This document shows, one piece after another, positions 7,345-16,379 of a DNA stretch of 64,000 bases. Both the position numbers and the translations under genes were made by a program. The number at the start of each line of letters is the position of its first letter. The stretch's first letter is position 1. This stretch comes from Salinibacterium sp. UTAS2018 (GTDB taxonomy: Bacteria > Actinomycetota > Actinomycetes > Actinomycetales > Microbacteriaceae), in contig NZ_CP035375.1 in assembly GCF_004118935.1 (NCBI RefSeq), forward strand, positions 2,852,001-2,916,000, written 5' to 3'. Below the pieces are notes generated by a model, which saw nothing but the letters and a program-made list of their open reading frames with translations, made no database searches and was not told where the DNA came from.

Positions 7345-9820
7345 AACGCGCGGTGGAGGTCTCGAGCCATTCGTTGAGGTACTTGGCGGTCGCGCCGGGG
7401 CCAGCGGCTACCTCGCGCGGGGTCCCGGTCGCGACGATCGTGCCGCCCTGGTCTCCGCCGCTCGGGCCGAGATCGATAACCCAGTCGCTGGCGGCGATAG
7501 TAGCGAGGTCGTGTTCGACGAGCACGACGGTGTTTCCGGCATCCACGAGTTTCTGCAGCTGTGCAAGCAAGAGCGCGGTGTCGGCGGGATGAAGCCCGGC
7601 CGTTGGTTCATCGAGAAGATACAGCGCGTGGCCGCGACGGGCTCGTTGCAGTTCGGTCGCGAGCTTGATGCGCTGCGCTTCGCCGCCGCTGAGTTCAGTG
7701 GCGGGCTGACCGAGCCGGAGGTACCCGAGGCCGACGTCGCGCAGAGTGTCAAGGCTGCGCAGCGCCGACGTTGATTCGGCGAAGAACTCGGCTGCGGTGG
7801 CGACGGTCATGCCCAACACGTCAGCGATCGTTGCGCCGAGGTAGGTGACTTCGAGCGTTTCGTCGTTGTAGCGCGCACCGTGGCAGGTGTGGCAGGGCGC
7901 GTAGGTTCCCGGCAGGAACAGCAGCTCGACCGAGACGAACCCTTCGCCGAGGCACGTTTCGCAGCGCCCACCGGCCACGTTGAACGAGAACCGGCTTGCC
8001 GTGTATCCGCGCTTCTGGGCTTCATCGGTCGCGGCGAAGAGCTTGCGAACGACATCGAACATTCCGGTGTAGGTCGCGAGGTTTGAACGCGGCGTTCGTC
8101 CGATGGGGCGCTGATCGACGAGCACAAGGCGGTCGAAGGAGTCGAGGCCAGCGCTGCCTTCGAGCGAGAGGTCGTCGAGACGGTCATCGGGGTCATCCGC
8201 GTCGGCGGCAGCATCCCGAGTAGTGCCCAGCTGACTGCGTACTGCCTGCGCGAGCACGTGAGTGACGAGCGTTGATTTGCCGGAACCAGAGACTCCCGTG
8301 ACCGCGGTCATGACGCCGAGCGGAAAATCAACGGTGAGATTGCGGATGTTGTGCAGCGAGGCTTTCTTCAGCCGCACCCAGGACTCGGGGGCGCGCACGT
8401 CGCGCGTCGGTCGCGCTTCCTGGGGAAAGAGGTAGCGCGCAGTGACCGATTCGGGCACATTCTTGAGGCCGTCGACGGGGCCGGAGTACACCAGTTGCCC
8501 GCCGCCTTCGCCTGCTCCGGGGCCGATGTCGACAATCCAGTCCGCCCGTCGGATGACGTCGAGATCGTGCTCGACGACAAAGAGAGAGTTGCCGGATGCC
8601 GTGAGGCGGTCGAGCACTTCCAGCAGCGGTGCCGCATCCGCCGGATGCAATCCCGCCGAGGGCTCGTCGAGCACGTAGACGACGCCGAAGAGGCCGGAGC
8701 GCAGCTGCGTGGCGATGCGCAGGCGCTGGGCTTCGCCAGGGGAGAGCGTGGTGGAGTTGCGACCGAGGCTGAGATAGCCGAGCCCGAGGTCGAGCAGAAC
8801 GTCAACGCGGGCGATCACATCGTCGCCGATGCGGTGGGCGACCTCGTTGCCTTCAGACCCTTCGCTTTCGGAGTCGGCACGCGCCATGCCTTCGCGCAGT
8901 CGGTCGGCAAGGTCGGTCAGCGGAACGGCGTTCAATTCGGCGATGCTGAGCCCTGCGAAGGTGACGGACAGGGCATTGGCCTGCAGCCCGCTGCCGCCAC
9001 ACTCGGGGCACGTCATGCTCTGCACGAAGCGGAGCGCGCGCTCGCGCATCCGCTCGCTTTGGGACTGCGAGAGCACGTTCATGATGTGCTTGCGGGCACT
9101 CCAGAACTTGCCGTTGTACCCGTGGTCGACGCGACCCTCTTCGGGCTGGATGAAGACGGAGGGCTGCTCTTCGGTATACAACAACCAGTCGCGATCCTTG
9201 CGGCTGAGCGTGCTCCACGGTGCGCGGGTGTCGATGCCGAGCCCGTTCACGATGCTCTTAAGATTCGCGCCCTGCCACGCGCCCGGCCAGGCGGCGATGG
9301 CGCCGTCGCGGATCGACAGCGAGGCATCCGGAACGAGCAGATCTTCCGTGACGTCGTGAACGACTCCCAGGCCGTGACAGCGCGGGCAAGCACCGGTCGC
9401 GGTGTTGGGTGAGAAGGCTTCAGCCGAGAGGTGCGTGACGCCAGCGGGATAGGTGCCGGCGCGGGAATACAACATGCGCAACAGGTTAGAGAGCGTGGTG
9501 ATCGTGCCGACGCTCGAACGCGAGCTGGGAGCGCCCCGGCGCTGCTGAAGCGCGACCGCAGGCGGCAGGCCTGTGATGTCCGTGACATCCGGAGCGCCGA
9601 CTTGGTTGAGCAAACGGCGCGCATAGGGCGCAACGGACTCGAAGTAGCGGCGTTGAGCCTCGGCATACAAAGTGCCGAACGCGAGCGATGACTTTCCTGA
9701 GCCGGAGATGCCGGTGAACGCGACCATGCAATCCCGCGGTACATCGAGGTCAATGTTGGCGAGATTGTTCTCGCGGGCCCCGCGAACGCGAACCCAACCG
9801 TCACGATCGTTGCTGTTCAT
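7343..9820 (-). CDS. Short UvrA-type ABC ATPase (UvrA2/drug-resistance class)
   Basis: A tandem ABC ATPase of the UvrA family, 825 residues against about 950 for the true excision-repair UvrA. Visible parts are Walker [15 protein letters not shown] near residue 36, zinc modules CPRCHGLG and CPECGGSG, signature LSPGEAQRL with Walker [13 protein letters not shown], a second Walker [12 protein letters not shown], a third zinc motif CETCLGEG...CHTCHG, and [12 protein letters not shown] with [11 protein letters not shown]. The region between the first Walker A and first zinc module is too short to hold the UvrB-binding domain of UvrA1. Related short UvrAs are found in antibiotic producers and radiation-resistant bacteria. 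It stands alone; the damage or ligand it recognises is unknown. GGAG precedes the ATG. Confidence 0.88.
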   Translation of the reverse strand: MNSNDRDGWVRVRGARENNLANIDLDVPRDCMVAFTGISGSGKSSLAFGTLYAEAQRRYFESVAPYARRLLNQVGAPDVTDITGLPPAVALQQRRGAPSSRSSVGTITTLSNLLRMLYSRAGTYPAGVTHLSAEAFSPNTATGACPRCHGLGVVHDVTEDLLVPDASLSIRDGAIAAWPGAWQGANLKSIVNGLGIDTRAPWSTLSRKDRDWLLYTEEQPSVFIQPEEGRVDHGYNGKFWSARKHIMNVLSQSQSERMRERALRFVQSMTCPECGGSGLQANALSVTFAGLSIAELNAVPLTDLADRLREGMARADSESEGSEGNEVAHRIGDDVIARVDVLLDLGLGYLSLGRNSTTLSPGEAQRLRIATQLRSGLFGVVYVLDEPSAGLHPADAAPLLEVLDRLTASGNSLFVVEHDLDVIRRADWIVDIGPGAGEGGGQLVYSGPVDGLKNVPESVTARYLFPQEARPTRDVRAPESWVRLKKASLHNIRNLTVDFPLGVMTAVTGVSGSGKSTLVTHVLAQAVRSQLGTTRDAAADADDPDDRLDDLSLEGSAGLDSFDRLVLVDQRPIGRTPRSNLATYTGMFDVVRKLFAATDEAQKRGYTASRFSFNVAGGRCETCLGEGFVSVELLFLPGTYAPCHTCHGARYNDETLEVTYLGATIADVLGMTVATAAEFFAESTSALRSLDTLRDVGLGYLRLGQPATELSGGEAQRIKLATELQRARRGHALYLLDEPTAGLHPADTALLLAQLQKLVDAGNTVVLVEHDLATIAASDWVIDLGPSGGDQGGTIVATGTPREVAAGPGATAKYLNEWLETSTAR

Positions 9821-9925
9821 GGGTGCTCCGTTCTCACGGCGCGCGGAGATGGCGGATGCTCAGCAGCGCGCGCTCAGTCATGGTCGTCAAGAGTGGCGAA
9901 TGTTCCACCCTACGGACAGGATGCT

Positions 9926-9944
9926 GAACGCTCGGTGAGCGTTC
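9926..9944 (-). terminator. Possible terminator hairpin after the O-methyltransferase
   Basis: GAACGCTC pairs perfectly with GAGCGTTC across a 3-base loop in the 190-base gap between the O-methyltransferase and the uvrA-like gene. No T-run follows, so a termination role is uncertain. I see nothing else in this gap. Confidence 0.35.
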
Positions 9945-10010
9945 GCTGAGCGCGTGAGCCGCCGACGTGCGCGAGAGCGCCCCGGATGCGCAAGAGCCCC
10001 CCGGTATGCG

Positions 10011-10643
10011 TTAGTCGCTGAGCTTGGTGAGCTGCAGCAGACCGTCCCCGACCGGAATGAGTGAGCTGATCACTGCCTCCGACTGTGCGATCTCTTTGAG
10101 AAGAGTGCGGAAGTTGCTGACCGTTGAATCGCGCTGAGCAGGGTCGGCGACACGGTCGCGCCACAGGGCATGGGCAACAACGACAACGCCGCCGGGGCGA
10201 ACGAGGCGCAGGCCGTGTTCGACATATTCGATGACTGATTGTGGGTCGGCGTCGATGAAGACGAGGTCGTAGCTTGACTCGTTCATGCGTGGCAGAACTC
10301 CGGCAGCTTTGCCACCGATCTGACGCACGCGATTCGACGGGATGCCGGCATCCGCGAACACGGCGCGAGCAACCTGTTGGTGATCGATTTCAGAGTCGAT
10401 CGTGGTGAGTAGAGCGCCGGGGCTGCCGGCGAGCATCCAGAGCCCGCTGACGCCGACACCAGTGCCGACCTCGATGATGCTCTTGGCTCCCGTGGCCGCA
10501 GCGAGCAAGGCCAGCTGGGCGCCGACAGCGGGGCTGACCGCTTCGATTCCCAACTCGCTGGAATGCACGCGCGCCGCAGCGATCTCTGGGCGTTCGGTAA
10601 CGAACTCCTCGGCGTACTTCCAACTCAACTGCTTGTCTGACAC
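10011..10643 (-). CDS. SAM-dependent O-methyltransferase
   Basis: A 210-residue cytoplasmic class I methyltransferase of the catechol/caffeoyl-CoA O-methyltransferase family. The SAM-binding motif I is IIEVGTGVGVSGLWM (about residues 55-69), followed by LTTIDSEIDH, the acidic residue that holds the SAM ribose; motif IV is YDLVFIDADPQ, with the Asp residues that bind the divalent metal in this family. RPGGVVVVAHALW follows. The acceptor is unknown. GTG 10643 is preceded by AGGAG. In M. tuberculosis a homologue (Rv1220c, from memory) lies next to sigE, rseA, htrA and tatB; here only tatB remains beside it, divergently. Confidence 0.85.
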   Translation of the reverse strand: MSDKQLSWKYAEEFVTERPEIAAARVHSSELGIEAVSPAVGAQLALLAAATGAKSIIEVGTGVGVSGLWMLAGSPGALLTTIDSEIDHQQVARAVFADAGIPSNRVRQIGGKAAGVLPRMNESSYDLVFIDADPQSVIEYVEHGLRLVRPGGVVVVAHALWRDRVADPAQRDSTVSNFRTLLKEIAQSEAVISSLIPVGDGLLQLTKLSD

Positions 10644-10693
10644 ATTGCTCCTATCGCTGTGTCAACTGTAGACGCAGCAGCGGCAAGCGCAGG

Positions 10694-10705
10694 TAAGCTA
10701 AACGG
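10694..10705 (+). promoter_or_regulatory. tatB -10 box, leaderless
   Basis: TAAGCT (10694-10699) ends 6 bases before the GTG start at 10706 and no ribosome site is present, which predicts a leaderless tatB mRNA. Confidence 0.5.
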
Positions 10706-11101
10706 GTGTCCTTCGGTCTCACATTCGACAAACTGCTGATCATCGGGATCATCGCTGTCTTTTTGCTGGGCCCCGACCGTTTGCCCTACTACGCATCGCA
10801 ACTCGCACGCCTCGTCCGGTCGCTGCGTGACATGGCTAGCGGCGCCAAAGACCGCATGCGTGAAGAGATGGGCCCTGACTTCGATGACATCGACTGGAAG
10901 CAGCTCGACCCTCGTCAATATGACCCGCGCCGCATCATCCGCGACGCTCTGCTCGAAGACGAAACGCCTCCCGTGAAGGTGCGACCGCCACGATCCGCGG
11001 CGTATGCGGAACGGCAGGCGGCGCTCGCCGAACGACAATCGCAACTCAAAGCAGAACTCAAGGCCGGCGAACGCGCCCCCTTCGATAACGAAGCGACCTA
11101 G
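10706..11101 (+). CDS. tatB: Sec-independent translocase subunit TatB
   Basis: Membrane component of the twin-arginine translocase, which forms the TatBC receptor for folded precursor proteins. The 131 residues show the TatA/B layout: a short N-terminal transmembrane helix (KLLIIGIIAVFLLGPDRLP, with the Gly-Pro hinge), an amphipathic helix (YYASQLARLVRSLRDMASG) and a charged cytoplasmic tail. FDKLLII with an acidic residue before the helix and the long tail with DDIDWKQLDPRQYDPRR favour TatB over TatA. tatA and tatC are not in the window. It is divergent from the O-methyltransferase and convergent with an aldehyde dehydrogenase gene. Confidence 0.9.
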   Translation: MSFGLTFDKLLIIGIIAVFLLGPDRLPYYASQLARLVRSLRDMASGAKDRMREEMGPDFDDIDWKQLDPRQYDPRRIIRDALLEDETPPVKVRPPRSAAYAERQAALAERQSQLKAELKAGERAPFDNEAT

Positions 11102-11121
11102 CGCGCCGGTGCATGCCCTCC

Positions 11122-11144
11122 GGCGCCGAAGCCTTGTCGGCGCC
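11122..11144. terminator. Hairpin between tatB and the aldehyde dehydrogenase gene
   Basis: GGCGCCGA pairs with TCGGCGCC across a 7-base loop, between two convergent genes. It has no clear T-run, so termination is inferred from position only. Confidence 0.45.
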
Positions 11145-11173
11145 GGTGCCTCGTCGCCACCGACGCCTCAGTG

Positions 11174-12736
11174 CTAGCGGCGGCGCAGCACCTTCAGCAC
11201 GGTCAATAGCGTGACCATGAGCCCCGCCATTGCCGCGAACTCGGCACCCGAGCGTGGCAACTGCAGAATGCCGTTCGACTGCGAGACCGTGCGGGATTGT
11301 GCGAAGCGCAGAATGCCCTCTGGCCCGTTGCGGCGCCCGAGCCCAGAGTGCTTCATGCCCCCCATCGGGGCGTCCACGCTCGCGAAGCTGCCGCGGTAGC
11401 CCTCGTTGATGTTGACGCTGCCAGCATCCAGGCGATCAGCCAAGCGACGGGCGTGCGCGATCGAGCCACTGAAGATGGAGGCGTTGAGGCCGAATTCGGT
11501 GTCGTTAGCGCGGTTGATGGCATCCGTGTCGCTGTCAACGGCGGTGATCGCTACAACTGGCCCAAACGTTTCGTTGGCGAAGCAGTCCATCTCGGCGGTG
11601 ACTCCCGTGAGCACGGTCGGCGCGTAGAAGTAGGGGCCGAGGTCGGGACGCGGGATTCCTCCGGCGAGCACGATCGCGCCCTTCGCGACGGCATCGTCGA
11701 CGTGGGCCTGAACACGCTCCAGTTGCGCCGCAGAGGTGAGCGAGCCGACATCGCCCGAGAAGTCGAGAGCCGAGGTCTGCGACAGCGCGTTCACGCGTTC
11801 GGTGAACGCGCGAGTGAACTCCGCCTCGATCGACTTGTGAACGTAGATGCGCTCGATCGAAACGCACAACTGGCCCATCGAAGCGAAGCAGGCGTAGACG
11901 GCATCCGCCGCGGCCTGAATGGGGTCGGCATCGCCGAGCACGAGAAGGGGATTCTTGCCGCCGAGCTCGAGCGAGGCACCGATGAGGCGCCCGGCGGCAC
12001 GCTTGCCGACCTTCGTGCCCGTCGGGGTCGACCCGGTGAAACAGATGTAGTCGCTGGTATCGACAACGGCGTTACCGACTTGGTCGCCGGGCCCGGCCAG
12101 AATCGGCCAGACAGCGGCAGGAACTCCGGCATCGATGTAGGCCTCGCGGGTGGCGAGCATCGAGAGCGCGCCCTGATTGTCGATCTTCTGGATGACGGCA
12201 CTGCCGGCGGCGAGCGCAGGCACGATATCCATGGCACCGAGAGCGATCGGGTAGTTCCACGGCGTAACAACACCGATGAGTTGCTTGGGGGAGTAGCTCA
12301 CTCGCGTCGACATCAGCAGCGGAATGCCCGCCCGGCGACGCTTGGTCGCTAAAGTGCGCTCGGCCGAAAGCGCGTAGTAACGCGTTACCGTTGCCGCTTG
12401 AAAGATCTCTTCGAAGGCTTGCCCGCGCGTTTTGCCCGACTCGGTCTGCAGCAGGTCGAGCAACTCATCTTGACGTTCTAACAACAGATCGTGGGCGCGC
12501 AGCAGCACGCGGCGGCGGTACGCGAACCCGGCGTTTCGCCAGGCGCGTTGGGCGGTGCGGGCGGATGCTGCGGCATCCCGCACATCGCGCGCCGAACTCT
12601 GCGGCAACTCGTGCAGCGTCTCGCCCGTGAACGGTGCGATCACGGCGGCGGTGTCGGAGCTGGTGCAGCGCAACTGGGCGACGAGAGTGTCGCGACGACG
12701 CGACCCGATCAGTGAGGCAACGGTGGAAGACGACAT
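11174..12736 (-). CDS. Succinate-semialdehyde dehydrogenase-like aldehyde dehydrogenase (GabD2 type)
   Basis: A 520-residue NAD(P)-dependent aldehyde dehydrogenase. The VTPWNYP cofactor segment, ELGGKNP with the general-base Glu (about residue 257) and GQLCVS with the nucleophile Cys (about residue 291) are intact. Length and layout resemble the actinobacterial GabD2 group, which oxidises succinic semialdehyde to succinate in the GABA shunt; the substrate is not proven. The usual K-P-[SDE] after the nucleotide-binding strand reads KIDNQ here. Residues 503-520 (MVTLLTVLKVLRRR) form a short hydrophobic, basic tail that could attach to the membrane. It is divergent from a GPH transporter and a PLP decarboxylase, which would fit an amine or amino-acid degradation unit. 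Confidence 0.85.
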   Translation of the reverse strand: MSSSTVASLIGSRRRDTLVAQLRCTSSDTAAVIAPFTGETLHELPQSSARDVRDAAASARTAQRAWRNAGFAYRRRVLLRAHDLLLERQDELLDLLQTESGKTRGQAFEEIFQAATVTRYYALSAERTLATKRRRAGIPLLMSTRVSYSPKQLIGVVTPWNYPIALGAMDIVPALAAGSAVIQKIDNQGALSMLATREAYIDAGVPAAVWPILAGPGDQVGNAVVDTSDYICFTGSTPTGTKVGKRAAGRLIGASLELGGKNPLLVLGDADPIQAAADAVYACFASMGQLCVSIERIYVHKSIEAEFTRAFTERVNALSQTSALDFSGDVGSLTSAAQLERVQAHVDDAVAKGAIVLAGGIPRPDLGPYFYAPTVLTGVTAEMDCFANETFGPVVAITAVDSDTDAINRANDTEFGLNASIFSGSIAHARRLADRLDAGSVNINEGYRGSFASVDAPMGGMKHSGLGRRNGPEGILRFAQSRTVSQSNGILQLPRSGAEFAAMAGLMVTLLTVLKVLRRR

Positions 12737-12796
12737 ATCTCAACACTACGACTGACCAGCACAATTTAGGCTGAGCAAAGCGCTAGGCTCACGAAG
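12737..12796. promoter_or_regulatory. Divergent promoters of the aldehyde dehydrogenase and GPH transporter
   Basis: On the minus strand TAGTGT (plus ACACTA, 12743-12748) lies 6 bases before the dehydrogenase ATG. On the plus strand TAGGCT (12784-12789) lies 7 bases before the transporter ATG. Neither has a ribosome site, so both mRNAs are predicted to be leaderless. Confidence 0.5.
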
Positions 12797-14212
12797 ATGA
12801 CGACCGCAGCGCCGCGAGCTCTTACCCGAAGCTCCATCGCCACCTATGCCATTGGTTCGCTGGGCACCGGTGGTTTTGGTGCCCTGCCCGGGCTCGTGCT
12901 GGTGTACTACCTGACCGACACCTTGGGCATTGCCGCCCTCGCGGCCGGCATTCTCGTGACCGCCGCCAAAGTGTGGGACGTGATCATCGATCCCGTGATT
13001 GGTGCGCGCAGTGACCGCAGCCTCGCCCACCGTGGCACTCGCCGACCGGCGATGCTCGTCGGCGCCATTCTGCTACCGATCCTGTTCGTCGTGACGTTCG
13101 CGGTTCCCGCCGGAATCGGCCCACTAGCCTCGGGTATTTGGGTCTTCATCGCGTTCGTGGCCACGGCAACCGCCTTCAGCCTGTTCCAAGTGCCGTACAT
13201 CGCGCTGCCGGCCGAACTGACCCGCAGCTACGACGAACGCACGCGCCTCTTGGCCGTTCGCGTGGTCGTGCTCACTGTGGCGATCTTGCTGTTCGGCGCC
13301 GGCGCCCCCGAGATTCGTGACGCCTTTGCGGATGAACGGCTCGGCTATCTCGTGATGGCACTCTCGGCGGCGGCCCTCATGGGCGTTTCGCTCGTGATCT
13401 CTTCGTTCTCGGCGCCCACCGGCACGATCTCGGTGACTCCGACGGTATCGATCGTGGAAACGTATCGCTCGGGACTTGCCGCGCTCAAACGCAGCCAACC
13501 GTTCCGGGCGCTGCTGCTGACCTTCTTGCTGCAGGGACTCGCGACCGGTGTCATGCTCGCGGGAGCGCAATACGTCGCGACGTGGGTGCTGGGCACCGGG
13601 GTCGCGATCCTGTTTGTCTCGCTGATCGGCCCCGCCCTGCTCTTCGCGCCGGTGTGGGCTGCCATCTCGCGTCGCATCGGTAAGGAGCGCGCCTTCGTGT
13701 GGGCCTCGGCCTGCTATGGCGTGGGAGCGCTGCTGATCGTTCCGCAACTGTGGGCCCCCGGAGCGTGGATTTATGCGCCCGTCGCGCTCGCCGGAGCAGG
13801 CTACGCCGGCATGCAAGCCCTACCTATGTCGATGCTGCCCGACGTGATCTCCCACGACTCGCGCCGTCACAAGATCGCCTCGGCCGGCACCTTCGGAGGG
13901 GTCTGGACCGCGGGTGAAACGACGGGAATGGCCCTCGGGGCAACGGTGCTCACGACGGTGCTGGCGGCATCCGGCTATCTCGAATCGGTCGCCAACCAAA
14001 CCGTGACCCAACCCGATTCGGCCATCGCCGGAATCATCATTAGCTTCAGCATCGTGCCTGCCGTGATCATCGGGCTCTCGTTGCTGACCTTTAGGCGCTA
14101 CCCGTTGCGCCGTCACCACATTGATGAGGCCGACGGCGGCCCCCAGCCCACCCCCACCCCGAACCCCGCCAGTGGCCGAACCACCACTGCGAACGATCAG
14201 GAGACCCGATGA
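12797..14212 (+). CDS. GPH-family (MelB-like) sugar/cation symporter
   Basis: A 471-residue, 12-helix major-facilitator protein of the glycoside-pentoside-hexuronide:cation group. The key motif KVWDVIIDPVIGARSDR (about residues 58-74) carries the Asp residues that bind the co-transported cation in MelB; RTRRPAML-like text follows (RGTRRPAMLVG). YIALPAELTRSYDERTRL and DVISHDSRRHKIAS are loop signatures of the family. The C-terminal 35 residues are a polar Pro/Thr-rich tail. The start is ATG 12797; the end overlaps the next gene by 4 bases (ATGA), so the two are translationally coupled. The substrate is unknown. Confidence 0.85.
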   Translation: MTTAAPRALTRSSIATYAIGSLGTGGFGALPGLVLVYYLTDTLGIAALAAGILVTAAKVWDVIIDPVIGARSDRSLAHRGTRRPAMLVGAILLPILFVVTFAVPAGIGPLASGIWVFIAFVATATAFSLFQVPYIALPAELTRSYDERTRLLAVRVVVLTVAILLFGAGAPEIRDAFADERLGYLVMALSAAALMGVSLVISSFSAPTGTISVTPTVSIVETYRSGLAALKRSQPFRALLLTFLLQGLATGVMLAGAQYVATWVLGTGVAILFVSLIGPALLFAPVWAAISRRIGKERAFVWASACYGVGALLIVPQLWAPGAWIYAPVALAGAGYAGMQALPMSMLPDVISHDSRRHKIASAGTFGGVWTAGETTGMALGATVLTTVLAASGYLESVANQTVTQPDSAIAGIIISFSIVPAVIIGLSLLTFRRYPLRRHHIDEADGGPQPTPTPNPASGRTTTANDQETR

Positions 14213-15699
14213 AGTTCGATCACCAGCCCGCCGACATTCTCGAGCGCCTCGCAGCGCTGCGCGAAGCGGATGCTCCCACCCACGGCGGCCATGTGCTGTC
14301 GTACGTTTACGACTCCGGCCTTGCTGAGCTCGACGAGCTTGCCGCCAGCGCCATCCGTGCCGTGCAGCCCGTGAATGGACTCGACCCGACGACGTTCACC
14401 TCGGTCGCGGTCATGGAACGTGAAGTGCTCGGCTTCGCTCGTGACCTGCTCGGTGGCGATGAGGATGTCGTCGGCACCGTCACGACCGGCGGCACCGAAA
14501 GCTGCCTGCTGGCCGTCAAGACGGCGCGCGATGTGTGGCGTGGTGCTGGCTCATCGGTACGCACGGGCACACCTCGACTCTTGGCTCCCGTGACTGTTCA
14601 TGCGGCGTTCCAGAAGGCGGCGCACTACTTCGGGCTCGAACTGGATCTCGTGCCGGTCGGCCCCGGCGGTGATGTTGCGGCGGCTGATCTCATTGCGCGG
14701 ATGGGCGACGATGTTGCCCTCGTCGTGGTGTCGGCGCCGAGTTATGCCCACGCGGCGATGGACCCTGTGGTGGAGGTCGCCGCGGCGGCAGCCGAGCACG
14801 GTATCGCCTGTCACGTAGACGCCTGTATCGGCGGTTGGGTGCTTCCCTTCTGGGACGACGTTCAGCCGTGGAACTTTGAGGTCGCCGGCGTCACGAGCAT
14901 CAGCGCCGACCTGCACAAGTTCGGCTACTCGCCCAAGGGCGCTTCGGTCATTTTGCAACGCGGTCGCGACCGTCAGCGCACGCAGTATTTCGCGACGACG
15001 CAGTGGCCGGGCTACCCGATCGTGAATCCAACGATTCTGGGTTCGAAGTCTGCGGGGCCTCTGGCCGCAGCGTGGGCGATCATTCAGGCGCTGGGCACGA
15101 GCGGGCTCGCTGAGCTCTCCCAATCGTGTGCCCGCTCCACGCGTTCGCTGCGCGACATCATCGCCGGCATCGAGGGTTTGCGTGTTGTTGGCAATCCTGT
15201 GGGTCCCTTGCTCGCCATCGCGACCGACGAGTCGGTTGCTCCCGAGCGCCGCGTGGATGCGCATCACTGGGCTGATCAGGTGCGCGAGCACGGCTTCCTG
15301 CTGCAACTTCAGCCGTCTCTCGTGCAGAGCGATGGCAGCGTACTGCCCGCCACGACTCACCTCACGATCACGCCCGTGACCGCCGACGTGCTCGACGAGC
15401 TCAGCGTGGCGCTCGTGGCTGCGGCCGACGAAGTGCGGGGCGTGCCGGCTATCTCGGCCGAGGCAGTGCTCGCTGAGTTGCCCGCTGAGGCTCTCGCAGC
15501 GTTAGGGAACCCGGATGCCGCTCCGCTCGATTCCGCGACCGCTGCGGGCCTCCTGGGCGCGCTCGGCATCGGTGCAGGCGAGCAGGGCCTCCCCGAACGG
15601 ATGGCACCGCTACTCGCCCTGATCGCCGCAATGCCCGCGCCCCTGACAGAACGCTTGCTCATCGAGTTGCTGGCGCGTTTGGTTGAGCCGCAGGCGTAG
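14209..15699 (+). CDS. PLP-dependent group II decarboxylase / sphingosine-phosphate-lyase-like protein
   Basis: A 496-residue fold-type I PLP enzyme. VTTGGTESCLLAVK binds the PLP phosphate, HVDACIGGW carries the Asp that pairs with the pyridine nitrogen, and SADLHKFGYSPKG holds the Schiff-base lysine (Lys237). This arrangement is shared by glutamate-type decarboxylases and sphingosine-1-phosphate lyases; HVLSYVYDSG near the start leans to the lyase-like branch. About 90 C-terminal residues (Ala/Leu-rich, ending LLARLVEPQA) extend beyond the usual core. It overlaps the transporter upstream (ATGA) and shares one base with the kinase downstream (TAGTG), so the three genes form an operon. The substrate is not known. 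Confidence 0.8.
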   Translation: MKFDHQPADILERLAALREADAPTHGGHVLSYVYDSGLAELDELAASAIRAVQPVNGLDPTTFTSVAVMEREVLGFARDLLGGDEDVVGTVTTGGTESCLLAVKTARDVWRGAGSSVRTGTPRLLAPVTVHAAFQKAAHYFGLELDLVPVGPGGDVAAADLIARMGDDVALVVVSAPSYAHAAMDPVVEVAAAAAEHGIACHVDACIGGWVLPFWDDVQPWNFEVAGVTSISADLHKFGYSPKGASVILQRGRDRQRTQYFATTQWPGYPIVNPTILGSKSAGPLAAAWAIIQALGTSGLAELSQSCARSTRSLRDIIAGIEGLRVVGNPVGPLLAIATDESVAPERRVDAHHWADQVREHGFLLQLQPSLVQSDGSVLPATTHLTITPVTADVLDELSVALVAAADEVRGVPAISAEAVLAELPAEALAALGNPDAAPLDSATAAGLLGALGIGAGEQGLPERMAPLLALIAAMPAPLTERLLIELLARLVEPQA

Positions 15700-16379
15700 T
15701 GAGCGAAGAGAGGGCGACCGATGCTCGAGACCGAGTGCTGGGTTCGTTGGCGGACGACATCCTTGCGCTCGCGGGCGGTCGCTTGTTGATCGCCATCGAC
15801 GGTGTTGACGGGAGTGGAAAGACAGCATTCGCCCGCGAGCTCGCCGCAGCGCTCTCGGGCACGTGCGTCATCGTCATCCATGTCGATGACTTCCTGAACC
15901 TCCGCGAGGTTCGCCACCGCCGAGGCCGCGACTCTGCGGAAGGGTTCTGGCTCGACAGTTACGACTATGACGCCTTGCGGCGCGACGTTCTGGCGCCGCT
16001 CGGAACAGGCGGAAGTGGCGCCTACCGAACCGCGGCCAGCGATCACCGGTACGACACTGCGGTGAGCCCGCCGCTCCAGTCCGCGCCCGAAAACTGTGTC
16101 GTCATTGTGGAGGGAATGTTCCTTCACCGCGATGAGTTGGTTGACGTCTGGGATTATTCGCTGTTTCTCGATGTTCCGTTCTCAGAAACAGCCCGTCGCA
16201 TGGCGGTGCGAGACGGGAGTAATCCTGACCCCGAGCATCCATCAATGAAACGCTATGTCGGCGGGCAACGTCTCTATTTCGCGGGTGCTCAACCCTGGAC
16301 GCGGGCAACTCGACTCGTCGACAACACCAACCCCCTCGAGCCGCGCATCCTTGCTGCGGGCACGCGAGCGGGGGACTAG
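15699..16379 (+). CDS. Uridine-kinase-like P-loop kinase
   Basis: A 226-residue cytoplasmic kinase of the phosphoribulokinase/uridine kinase superfamily. The Walker A motif is IDGVDGSGKTAFA (about residues 28-40), followed by VIHVDDF, the Walker-B-like Asp pair of uridine kinases, and the FWLDSYDYDALRRDVLAPL region. VIVEGMFLHRDEL corresponds to the family segment that precedes the base-binding lid, and AVRDGSNPDPEHP lies in the lid. The nucleoside or other small substrate is undetermined. GTG overlaps the preceding stop by one base, so it is the third gene of the transporter-decarboxylase operon. The stop interlocks with the stop of the convergent acetyltransferase gene. Confidence 0.75.
   Translation: MSEERATDARDRVLGSLADDILALAGGRLLIAIDGVDGSGKTAFARELAAALSGTCVIVIHVDDFLNLREVRHRRGRDSAEGFWLDSYDYDALRRDVLAPLGTGGSGAYRTAASDHRYDTAVSPPLQSAPENCVVIVEGMFLHRDELVDVWDYSLFLDVPFSETARRMAVRDGSNPDPEHPSMKRYVGGQRLYFAGAQPWTRATRLVDNTNPLEPRILAAGTRAGD

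Noticed and set aside
8351..9412. Long plus-strand frame (353 codons) opposite the uvrA-like gene, and similar long frames opposite other genes
   Set aside because: It is antisense to a gene with intact ABC motifs, has low-complexity composition typical of high-GC shadow frames, and shows no family features, promoter or ribosome site.
7343..9820. The main excision-repair uvrA gene
   Set aside because: Too short, no UvrB-binding region and no uvrB or uvrC nearby.
10706..11101. TatA instead of TatB
   Set aside because: The long tail and the FDKLL start with an acidic residue before the helix fit TatB; the gene position beside mrp-type genes also fits.
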